64,000 nt of DNA from Ornithodoros turicata (taxonomy: Eukaryota; Arthropoda; Arachnida; Ixodida; Argasidae). Made by a program: the position numbers and the translations under genes. The stretch covers positions 82,770,668-82,834,667 of the forward strand of contig NC_088203.1 in the NCBI RefSeq assembly GCF_037126465.1. Reading direction: 5' to 3'. Below, in pieces: positions 35,501 through 47,500 of this stretch. Numbering within the stretch: the stretch's first letter is position 1; every line of letters starts with the position of its first letter. Below the pieces are notes generated by a model that made no database searches, was not told the origin of the DNA, and was given only the letters and a program-made list of their open reading frames with translations.

Positions 35501-38500
35501 GAAAAAGTCCTTGACTGTACACCCGATAAAGGCTAACAAGGCTGCGACATATTCGGAAACCAACGCCGGGCGCTTCGATTTCGGAGCTAAAAGGCATGCC
35601 AGTGAATAAAATATAAGGCGAGCTTGCTGCACATGAATGATTAACACCACAGTTTACGCAGCAACCGGGCTACATCAGGGCTCTAATTTCCGTTCCCTTC
35701 ACAAATCGAAGCTTTAGCTCACGAGGCATTGACACGATCACCGGTATGAACTGATACGAAAGATTGCATGACTATATGAAAGATCTGCGTTGACGAAAAG
35801 TCAGTGACTGCCGTATAGGCGGGATTCGAACCGAGAGAGATGCGGGTTCGAGTTCCGCAACTCGTTGACTTATCGTCAACTGCCGCTTTTCGGATACCCG
35901 CGGTCTTGCTGCCCACCTCAAACTTGAGGTCACGAAATGTGGAGACGGAAGTGTAGCAGTGGCAAGGCTAATGGCAGGCGCGCCTGACAATGACTTGCAC
36001 TTTTTCACAGTTGGAATGAACAGGAGGCAATCATTCGCCAAGTTCCATGCCATGACGATAGAAGCTCCGATCACCAAAGTAAGTATTTGTGCACCACGTC
36101 CATAGTTCATTGTAGGCAATATCGGCGCCTGACAGTTCGTATAAGGCGGTCATTCTCTACTCCCCGGGAGGTCGCAAACTCCCACGCGCTCCTGTCAACA
36201 GTAATGTTTTCTATTCATAGACGTTCGACTCAGAGGAACTGTCACATTTTAATGACATGCTTCCAGACGAGATCATAAATGCAGGTCCCCCACAATTCAA
36301 GGAACACACGGGCGACACACGTACTCTATGGGGAGAAAAAAGTCATTTTAGTCCCTCCCAGGACTAAATGCATCGAAGCCTACGCGAATTTACGAGACTT
36401 ATGGAGAGTAAGTTTCAGGGTCAGAGACTAAGATGGGGAGTAATTGCAATCTAGGGAACTAGAAGCTGCAATTGCTCATTTTTAAGAGTGCTTGCGTCAT
36501 TATCGGTTGTGACGTTTCATTGAAGGTTAAACAATGATCGGTCCTGATTTCAACATTTGGGCTTTGCCAGTGTGATTTTATAACATGGCTGCGTGAATGA
36601 CGTGCGTGGACTCTTGCAGGTGATCAACATGCTGGTGGCTACCCAGGACAACAGCCCGGCCGTGGTGGTGCAAGCCCTTGACCGTGTGCTGGAGATCCTG
36701 CGTTCGACGGAGCTCTATAACCCGCAGTTGGGCGTCGGCGGACAGGGCAGATCAGAGGACCAGATGACATCCGACCTCGTCACAGGACTCATTAACGTCA
36801 GTTCCTCATCTTTCCACTCACCGTGTCTGTTAAAATGCCAGTATGGACTAATTCCCGTGTCTTCAGAATCCTACCAAAGTTATGTTACTGAAATCTTCTT
36901 GTCTCACTTTACATTCTTGCAAAAGCGAAAGCTAGAGCAAATTATTATTATTATGATTATTATTATTTTGAGAACTGTGACGTCATGTTAGGCTGCGATG
37001 GAGCGCCCGGCTCTCATCTGCAACGTTGTTGCCCTTGCGTCTTCGGGGGACTCACTTTTTGCACTCCGTTAGCACTCCACGTGACATACACAACCGACCG
37101 CTCCGACCTTCCAGAAAACACAAGGAGGGAGAAGACATCTCTCCCGTTTCCCCTCTCTTTCGATCAGTGTCACGTAACTCCTCCACCACGTGACCCTCCC
37201 GGACGCCGGCGTCGTTGCTAGGAGACGAGTGTCCTCTCCAGAACATGACGTTTCAATTTGTGGGCTTATGATTACGTCATCCGCTACTCGCGTCATCGAA
37301 ACTTGCGGAGGCTCTGCAGATTTTCAAAAGTCGACAGAAATGCACAGCGTTCGTAAACAGGATTGGCATTTGCGCGTATAGAATCTTCGACACACCTTCT
37401 TTTCATGGACTAAATAAAATACAGTGAACCCTCGTTAATATGACCCCCGATAATCTGACGTACGCGCTTTACGACCATACTCCTGGGGAACAATTTAGTG
37501 AAACCTCTGCGAATGCCCCCGTTAATATGACAATTCCGCATTATGACCAAAATTTTCGGGAACGACCATGGTCATAATAACGAGGGTTCACTGTAAACTC
37601 TACGTATAATACGTAGAACTTCCCACATTCGGCGACAGTGAAGATTTACTACATGATGTGCCGTACATCGATTAACCGATTAGTCAGTATCCCGGGAAAT
37701 CAGGCACACACGAAGGCTCTCCAACCACACTTCAATGCGCACGACGCTCCCTGATTTTATGCACTCAGAGGACGGGCACACTGGTGCGAAACGTCCAGCG
37801 CAACAGTAAGCCAAATCGCCAGGAAAACAGTAACCTGGGACCTTTAATGTCAATCGATCAATGAAATGCTAGAACCTAGATGAGCCAGAATGCGAAATTC
37901 ATCCCTTTTTTCTGCTTGGTGGGGACTTCTTCCCTACAGCTGCTGCTCACTTCCTTGTGGTGAATCGTGTGGGGTTACATTGTGTGAAAGCGATATTTCT
38001 ATGTGCCTATAACCGAACTCCATTCAGCTTTGTCCTTTTGCTACCACGCAGACCGGACAGAGACCTACTGGCGTTCGGAGGTTATCCCACGAAAACGCTG
38101 TCATGAAAGGTAAGCCTATTTAATAACCATTGTCCACACATAAGAAGATAGCCTAACCTGGCATAACGCAACGCAGTGAACGTGACCACAAATCAGCAGG
38201 CAGGTGGATCGCTCCCGAGCCTTTCGACGGCACCGCCGAAGATCAGAGAACTCCTCGAGAACGATACCGTCTGGGAGTTCGATATAATCGAGCTTGAAAC
38301 CATTTCGGGAAGAAGGTAAGTCTATAGTTGCTGCCACAGCCCCTGTACACTCGTACAGATGCCTGTAGCAATATTTTGCTATAGAAACGTGGAAACAGAC
38401 ATATGGGCCGACCGTCAACCTACAAATCTTCAACAACAAAAAAAAACACCGAAAAGGGGTAACTTTACAGCGATAATAAATGCTGCGGAACAAAGGAACG

Positions 38501-41500
38501 CAGCACAAGCGACACGGAACGCCGGACAACAAAAGTTTTTCTCCTTGTGAAATCGAGGAATGTAGAAACCTTGTCAAGTGCAGTCAACACGAGTGATAAA
38601 AAGGTAAAAACACAAACTATATACTGTTTATGAACGTTCAAGCTTTCTTGCAGTAGCCTGCATTTCGTCAGGTGTACAACAGTGATAAAAAAGCTCACTT
38701 TTGTACCTGACGATGTGCAGACTACTGCAAGAAAGCCTGTACGTTAATAAACTGTAGTTTCAGTGTGTTTCACGACCGACGCGATGGATGGATCCCATTC
38801 CTTTTGTGTTGGTGTCAACGTAACGGCATCTCTCGTTACGCGAGGAGAAATATTTTTACACCTTAGTGCCCCTTAGAAAAAGAAAGATCAAAATTGCGGC
38901 TTCTGCTACACATTGTTGCGACACTCGTAGACTTTTTGCCGGTGCACAAAACGAAGCTGCGCATTTCTTTTTTCTTTTTCTTTAAAGGACTCTGCATATA
39001 TTCCGCTTTGTACGATGTACATATTATCCTGAACCATCTCTGTTAATGAGTTGCCGCTCTGCAAAACAGACCACCGAATACCATACTCCAGGCTAATGCA
39101 CTATACATGAGATGATAAACACTGAAAACATAACTGCACCGCACGACAAGCTCAAAACTAACCGCCATTCAGAATAATATCCTCTTTTTATATGTAAAGT
39201 TCTGCCGAAATATTTTTCTGACTACGTCACTGGTTTTCTTCCATAGAGAGCGGGGAAGGCTCTTTTATTTTTTTTAAACTTTTTTGCAGGAAAAGTAAGC
39301 CAGAAAGAACGGCTTGCTATTCCTTGGTAAATAATTCCTTAGTGCGTAGTCACGTTCCTGGTGTACTGAGAGTCTGCTATGTGGGGTCAGAGGTCTTCCA
39401 CCGTCCCACACATTGTGTCACAGGGTGCTGACGAGACCGGTATCCCGCAGGTAGTTGAGACGCCCTGCTGTAATGCATCCGTTATATAGGGAGCGTAACC
39501 TTTGTGCTTCCCGTACTTTAACGGGACGTTTAAAAGTGGCGTATCTTATACGGCACTCTGACAGCCTATAACAGGCGAGGAAACCACCTGGTGACTGATT
39601 GTGGTTCCAATTTTGTGCAGGCCCCTGATTTGGCTGGGCCTTTCGCTCTTCTCCAAGATGAATGTGCATACCAGTTTGAATATCGACGATAGCACGATCC
39701 GAAACTGGCTTCAAGTTGTCGAGGCTCACTACCTGGACAACCCCTATCACAACTCCACGCATGCAGGGGACGTGCTCCAAGCCACAGCCTACTTCCTTAT
39801 CAAGCTACGAAAGAAAGCAAGTACCTTTCTCGCTTTGCCATCTAACGGTATGTGAACATGAATGGCTGAACTAAGGTTTGTTATACAGCGCAGAGGGTCG
39901 TGCCTGGATACAAACACATGGCGCTTGCTAAAATGCGGTAGACATAAGCGGCACATCACATGCACACATTGTCGATTAGTGTATTTCATACACATTTGCT
40001 GGCTTGCTTTTCATCAATTGAGTGGCAGGCAATGTTACAATGTAACGTCCTGTGAATACAAGGCGCAACTTAACAATATGCAGTAGTACGCAAGAAGAGT
40101 ATAACAGAGGTTTTTGGGCCGCTTACGTCTAGGGTAGTCCGCTGTAAAAGTTCACATCTAAACAGTTACGGCTGCGCTGTAATTTACTTTATGGTTGTTA
40201 AAACACCCTCCCGCCGGCGGGAGGGTGTTTTTCTGGATGGTCTTCTTTCTTTTTCTTTTTTGTTCCTGTCTATGTGCCCTTTGCTATTAAACTGAGTTGC
40301 GAGTGGCGCGTTGTGTGCCTCCCTCTTGTCCGTGTGTGTTGCGCCTTAAGATGCATCAGTTTTACCAACTAGCCCAACTATTGTTGTTGTTAGAACAAGC
40401 TCGTTATCTTGGAGAATCGAACCTCGGAGAGCACTTCCACGGCTCTGCCCACTTACTCGTCATCCGTATGAGGAATATTAACGTTGTCCGTGGACCCTTT
40501 TCCCGTTCGTTCGTATAATGCTTGCGCTAAATCACCACGCTCTGCATCTTCTCGCAGTATAACCTTCCGTCACGGAACTGGCTTGGTTCTAGAAGCACGA
40601 ACATGCATCATCATTTTTCATGCATGATGCAATGAAAGTGCACGTGATATCGTGTGTGTATTGTTTCTCCGCAAGAGCATTATTCTCATCATCACGTGAT
40701 CACTGACATGAACCGGTACACCGTCTGAAAGCCCCCGACGATTAATCGTGAAGTTTGGCTGGCGACTGTAGACTTGGTAATCGCCTGAGGAGCCCAAGAG
40801 CGCTGAATTTCGTAGACATTCTCCGACGGAAAATCCGCTCTGACTAAACAGCCTGATCCGGCTTACATCGCGGAACTCTGTTGAGGGCCGTCGTCTGGAC
40901 TACCTCATACCTGCGACTTATTTCAAGACCGTGTTGACCTCCTGCTTAAGCTGACGTACGCAGATGTACAATTCATTCTTTTAGAAATCATTGTCGAAGG
41001 GTTGGATAGTCGACCCAGCTGTTCCATCCCAAAGCCTGCCAACCGCTCTCCAAATAGAGTGACGAAACAAATTGGAAACTCGGTTTATCGCTTAACCCTT
41101 CTTTTCGCTTCTCTTTGTTGCCGTCACTGTGCACCTCGATGCGGACTTAGATTACCGTTCTCTTGACGCAGGACATATTCGATCCGCTGGACGAAGCCAT
41201 CTGCCTGATATCTGCAGTCGTGCATGACATTGACCACCCCGGAAAATCCAGTCCGTTTCTTTGCAACTCTGACAATGAGCTTGCTATCCTCTACAATGAC
41301 AGGTAACATTTCAAGGGTTTTGCTCAAGCATGACAGTTCATTAAACGTTCAGTGTTACCCGTAATACCTCAAAATGAACGTGCGTCAAAGCTGAGGCTGA
41401 AGGGCCTTAGACTTCTATCTATAACGTATATGCTTCTGATATAGATTATGATCGCAAAGTGCATAAAGAGGAGTCCGTGGCTCCTGGTCCAAGCATTCCT

Positions 41501-44500
41501 TTGACGCACCTGGACATCAAGGACTCGAAGAAATGTACACTGACCCCTCAAATTTAAGAACTCTTTCCATCACTGTAACCGTCTTCACACCATTAAAAGT
41601 GTAATAATGTGCATGGCACACGCGCTTTTCAGTGTAATTTTGCTAATTTCATAATGGAGTACGGTTTAGCACGAGCTGTCTCTCCTCGCATGTTGTCTGT
41701 TCTCCAAAAATGCACTTTCTCAAAATCTCAACATTGTTGAACAGTATTGTAGACACTTCCACGTGATCGATCATCGGTAGCGATGCATATATGCATTAGC
41801 ATATATCTACGATATCCAAGACATAATGAAAGCAATATTTGTGCTGTCACATGGTCCTTTGTAATGCTTTCTGAATTTTGTAAAATATCATCCTGGAATT
41901 AAAATGTTAGGCAACCACTTCTAATGTGCATGGCGCACACCTTTAAAGGTGTGAAAAAGTTTACGGTGCACACAAAAAGAAACCTACAGCAAATCGTGGC
42001 TTCGCTGTACACGGCTGTGCCTTTTCCAGGTCCGTTCTGGAAAGCCATCACGCGGCGTTCGCATTCAAGCTAACGCTGTCGGACGAGAAGGTGAACATAT
42101 TCCAGAATTTAGACCGTGACACGTACCGTACGGTACGCCTGTCGGTCATCGACATGGTGCTGGCCACAGAGATGACCAAGCACTTCGAGCATCTCTCCAA
42201 ATTCCTCAACGCCTTCCAGAAGCCCATTCAAGGAGACGACGCCTTCGATCCAGACGTGAGTATGCAGTTGAAGAGCTGAGTTCCAGCCATTTTTCGCGAC
42301 AGCTTACCTTCCTGCACTTCGTGCAAAAGTGCTCCTGTTGGACGAATTTTCGTTTATCAAACAGTTTATGAGGTGTTCGGAACGGAGCCTCCTCCCCAAC
42401 TTTGTCAGCAGACAGCTAGAATTGGACTCCAAAGTGAAGCTTTGAGGTCAAAAGAGTTTGATTTGGAGTTGTTCTGAATTTGAAGCAATTGTTCCTATAG
42501 GGTACACGTATACTTCAAGAAGACTCGAAGAAATGTATGATGGAGGACCACAAAATATGATATTTTAAGTCCCAACAACGAGTATTCCCACCATGCTTAA
42601 TTTTCCAGCGCCATCAATACTTCAAGCTATTTACTAGTCACTTGCACATCAATTCTGCTAGCTTCCTGGTGGTATCAAGGATACATTTTGTGTTTTACAA
42701 ACGATGACTTGTTTGCAGTCAATGGCCGACCAGGACCAGGCGAACTCTCTGCGCTCTCCGGAGAACATAATCCTCATTAAGCGTATGCTTATCAAATGCT
42801 CCGACGTGTCCAACCCCGCAAGGCCCATCAACATGTGCATTCAGTGGGCACACAGGATAGCCGAGGAATACTGCGCCCAGGTATGAATTCCCTCTCTTTC
42901 TCTCTCTCCCTCCCTCCCTCCCTCCCTAGCGAGCGACATTCCAAGCACCTGGGCCATTCCACAAGAACCGTCCCAAAATCGTGGCCCGACCACCACAAAC
43001 TTTGACAATTTATTTTTCACTACTTCGTATCATTGAATTATGAAAGTCAGAAAAATATTTCAGCCGAATTCCACGCGGCCTTCACGCGAGGCGGCGCCAA
43101 AGTCTGCGGGAGGACCAAAAAGTGGGGTGCGTTTAATGGCTTCTCCGCAGGGAACGGCTTAAGCTATTTGAGATTTGCCACTTCCAGACTGATCAGGAAG
43201 CACTGCCCCTTAGTTCTAGTTTAAAAAATTCGGATGACAACGTGTATTTAAGGCGGGCCACAGGCTATAACTGTTGCGTTTTTGTCGCATGTTTGGCATT
43301 TTTTTCCCGTTCACTGGAAGCACGCACAAGTATGAAATTTGGTGTCCTGATAGATGTGAACATGCTTAATATGTAGAAAAAATTTCATTCCTTCAGTTAA
43401 AGGAGAAGACTGCGAAATATGACGGGCAATATGCAAATTTTCGAAAATTGCCAATATTCGAAGGAATAAAAGGTGAAGTTGCCATCCTGAAACCGACATG
43501 CCGTCAATGCTAAAATGAAGCTCAGCCTGTCGACTTCAAAATATAAAAAAATCTCCAGGGTACTTTTTATATTTTTTTGTAATAATTTTTCAAATCTCTG
43601 TCGCAGATGGAAGTGGGCGCACACTCCGCGCGCCCACCCTCTTCAACTTGTAAGACTTGAAACGCTACCGGTGTTTGTTTATTTGTCCGAGGCTCGCTGA
43701 TTTTGATATTGTCTGAGCATGTGGGTAGAAATTCTTAACGCGACACCTAAATTGCCTCCCCGCAATAAAGCAGCAAAATGGTAATAAAATCAGGTACGCT
43801 TTTGCGCTGCCTCTCTCTCTCGCGAGCACGCAAACTGTGACGGATTCAAAGTAATCTTGATATAATATGGGACACAGAACACACACAGTGTTATTTCACA
43901 CACAAAGTACACAGAAAACATTGACATTTGCATATACACAGTTAATGGTCAACGAGCACGTGTGATATAGTGTTTCCTGACTTACTAAGGTGCGCTCGCT
44001 TGTACTTGGCGTAGTGAAGTGTGAAGTTTTTCTTCGGTGGATGCTGATATCACACGTACCTTCATTGTGTTAGTTGAGACGGCTTCAAAGTAGTGAAGTT
44101 CTCGTGTTCCAGGAATGGCTCGAGCCATTTCATAGCGATCCTGCAACGCAGCCTGCTCCGCCGATACATCTCCAAACGACACCCATATGGGCAATATGTT
44201 CTGAAGGATTTCTTCAGCCCAAAGGAATAAATCCCGTGGATTTAATATCCGACGATCAAAAGGCCTCTGCAGTCTCGCCTTTACCGCCAGCCGCTTAACA
44301 GTTCCACCAATCCCATCGCATGCACCTTTCCCATGGGACGTACCAAAAAAGTTCGATGTTGCCGATATTCCAAAATACCCTTCATGAAAGCAAAGGTTCA
44401 CAAAATTCTTTTTGTTCTTATATTGAGAAGCAGCGCCGTCCGAGAAATAGTGCGACTTTTTGATGTGTGCGTGAGCGGGTAGGAAATGCTGGAGGAACTT

Positions 44501-47500
44501 CTTTTGGTACAAGTGTACAGAAGCGTTGTCGTGAGTCAGGGATTCGGAAATAATAACGTAAGACAAATGCTGCAGGATTGGGTCAGATTGGCGAATACAC
44601 CACTATGGGATGCACAGTTGCCTGGGAAGTATTCCAGTAGAACGACTGTGATGAATTTTGTGCCAGAAAGGAGTAGTTTTCTGAATAATCCAGTTGAACA
44701 ATCGCTTCACTGACGGGAAGGTCAGCCTTGAGCTGTCGCAAGTAAGCCGACTGCGACGAGCTGACGAAGTGATGTCTCTTTAGTGAATTTAGTTCAAGAA
44801 TCAGGTTCTCGGAAAATTTTTCTATGGGAAGAAGTACTGCTTGAAGTTTTAGTTCCGCGCACTCTCTTCCTGTGCTGTCCAAGGGGTTCGACGCAACACT
44901 TGGATGCCATCTTTAAGGTGTACCTTCGCACGAAGAGCGCATTGTGGTTCTTGCAAACGGCAGTGATTGATGAAGAGGCGCGCTTTCCTCGGGCAGAAAT
45001 AAGGTACTGGCCCTCTTCACTTACTTCAGTGAACTTTGTTGGAGGGGAAGTGCACTCATCGCTGCATCCATTGGGACCAAATGAACAAATTGGACTGTCA
45101 CTCACATTCGCTGACGTAGATGGATGCTCCATGGCCACTTTCACAGCACAGTGCGCCGGACGGGGCACGTGCACATAGAAATTTCGACGTGTTGAAGTCA
45201 ATGTCGTTTATGTTAGCCGAGTTACTGAGGTTGACTCCATGCACGAAGACAGTGGCGACTGACATGCAGCGAAGCTTGTCTTCCTTTCACATATACTGAC
45301 CCTACCGCAGTGTCTTACCTATAGCGACAAGCCTCCTGTGGCGGCGTCAAGCGGACACCTGGCAGCCAGTAATCAACTGAGTGTAAACTGATGTAGCCAT
45401 GCTAATTTTTACTACTCCTTGCATTGTATCGGAACACCCACAGACATATCCGCCGGAGACGTGACCAGCAAAGCCCCTAATTGAATTACCCCTTCCCGGC
45501 TTTATTACAGGAAGACAATTTCCCAGTCGCGTTAAGAATTTCTACCCACGCGCTCAGATAATCTCAAAATCTGCGCGTCTCGGACAAAAAAAAATAAAAA
45601 TACAAGCACCGGTAGCGTTTGAAGCTGAAGAGTGTGGGTGCGCGGAGCGTGCGCCCGCTTGCATCTGGGACAGAGATTTGAAAATTTGTTTTAAAAAAAT
45701 AAAAGAAAGTGCCCTGGAGATTTTTTTATATTTTGAAGTGGACAGGCTGAGCTTCATTTTAGCGTTGACGGCATGTCTGTATCACGATAGCAACTTCACC
45801 TTTTATTCCTTCCAATATTGGCAATTTTCGAAAATTTGAATATTTCCCGCCATATTTCGCGGCCTTCTCCTTAAACTGAAGGATTGAAATTTTTTCTACT
45901 TGTTAACCATGTCCACAACTATCAGGACACCAAATTTCATACTTGTGCGGCTTCCAGTGAATGGGGAAAAAATGCCAAACATGCGACAAAAACGCAACAG
46001 TTATAGCCTGTGGCGCGCCTTAAATACACGTTGTCATCCGAATTTTTTCAGTTAGAACTAAGGGGCAGTGCTTCCTGATCAGTCTGGAAGCGGCAAATCT
46101 CAAATAGCTTGAGCCGTTCCCCGCGGAGAAGCCATTAAACGCACCCTACTTTTTGACCCTCCCGCAGACTTTGGCGCCGCCACGCGTGAAAGCCGCGTGG
46201 AATTCGGCTGAAATATTTTTGTGACATACATAATTCAATGATACGAAGTAGTGAAAAAAAAAATTGCCAAAGTCCGTGGGGGTCGGGCCACGATTTTGGG
46301 ACGGTTCTTGTGGAATGACCCACCTCAAGGCTAGCCTCTCCAGCTCTATTCCCTGTGCAAGTGCGTTTCTGCGCATGACACCAGGCAGAGAGAGGGAAGA
46401 GGGAGGGCACCGCCTTAGCCAATGGGGCTTCCCGAGTGGAGTAACCGAGATAGGAGATATGGGCAGAACGCTCGGTTACTTGCAGAGCGAATACCAGTGA
46501 AAGACTGAAAGCCCAGGGGCGCGTTAAGTAGCGGCACCACAGAGCGCGCTCTGTCCACACTGTTTCTAGGGAGCCTCCATGGGTTGCTGCGGCTTCTCCG
46601 CTTTTCAGGGAGGAGACACCCTTTACCCGTGCCAACGCCGCCTTTCCTCCTCGCCCTTACGCGGAGCGCACATTTTGACTCCCAACTTGCTACGCGCTGC
46701 CCATTGCCTGCTGTGCATTTTGCGCGTTCGAGCGGCCATCCGGCACATGTACACGCAAGTGATTGCGTCTCTTCTGTATCTTAGCGTCATTGTATGTTTT
46801 GGGAACAAATATCGCAACTCATCCCTCCGGAATTTCAAATCCAGCGTGCAACAAGCGTGTCAGAACTGCCTCTATTATTGCTGAAATCGGTCGTTCCACG
46901 AGTTATTTCCTCGGGTAATACCAGTGTTCCGTCCCATTTTTTCTGCGTGTACCACGTTCGGGTCACAGTTCTTTTGCATTGCCACTTTACGCATGAAAGT
47001 GCTCCTTCTTCCTTTTCTCTATTTCTTTGAGAACCACTGCTAGGGCTCAGTTCATCTCCGTATTGTTGGTATGAGGTCGTTGATCTGTCGGCTCAAGAGC
47101 TAGGTCGCGAACCAGCGTTCGCTCTTGTTTGAGCAGTTCCTATTTGATTGAGCAAATACATTCGGTTGGTGGACGAAGACCAGCGTGCGTGGAGATCTGC
47201 AATGCGCGTTGCTCGCATGATATGTCGTGCAGCAAAATGCCAGGGTGCTGTGTGCCCAAGCGTGCCAATCACTCTCGGAAAGGTGTGCGTTTGTATAGCT
47301 TCCCAGCATTAAAAAAGTGGAAAGAAGTTTCGCTCGCGCAAGTAATGAGAGCAGAATGGGAACCAACAAGGAGCTCGTACGTGTGCGAGGTAAGCAAGCA
47401 CCTTTGCAGCGTGCAGTGTGTACCGTGTATTCCGGTTGCTCAGTGGTTATTTGCGTTAAATTAAATTAAATTACGTTAAATCTCCGGAAAGCCACAACAA

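Larger units (their letters stand above)
31932..36010. other. PDE8 intron 9
   Basis: 4.1 kb. Apart from the repeats listed separately it holds no coding sequence I can support. A missed phase 1-1 exon for the PDE8 linker is possible but none stands out. An ATTAC-rich stretch at 34380-34510 and TAATGGTAATG near 34780 may be ends of one more element. Confidence 0.4.
42951..46321 (-). mobile_element. 3.37-kb DNA transposon with ~820-bp TIRs and ACCT duplication
   Basis: Left end GGGCCATTCCACAAGAACCG, right end inverse of GGGTCATTCCACAAGAACCG. ACCT flanks both sides (42947-42950, 46322-46325). The arms pair for about 820 bases each with few mismatches, leaving 1.7 kb of internal sequence that encodes, on -, a conserved protein broken by two frameshifts. 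A 4-bp duplication fits the Sola group among known eukaryotic DNA transposons, but I cannot confirm the family from sequence alone. It lies in PDE8 intron 17. Confidence 0.88.

Noticed and set aside
36960..37300. Possible promoter or CpG-like region with TGACGTCA
   Set aside because: It lies inside intron 11; a single CRE-like octamer is weak evidence and nothing else supports a start site.
39821..39850. GT donors at 39821 and 39846 for PDE8 exon 14
   Set aside because: Both leave phase 1, so the next exon loses the HDIDH motif and meets an early stop.
40201..40236. Bacterial rho-independent terminator, suggesting bacterial contamination or transfer
   Set aside because: Flanking PDE8 exons and introns are continuous and no bacterial genes are present; it is only a palindrome.
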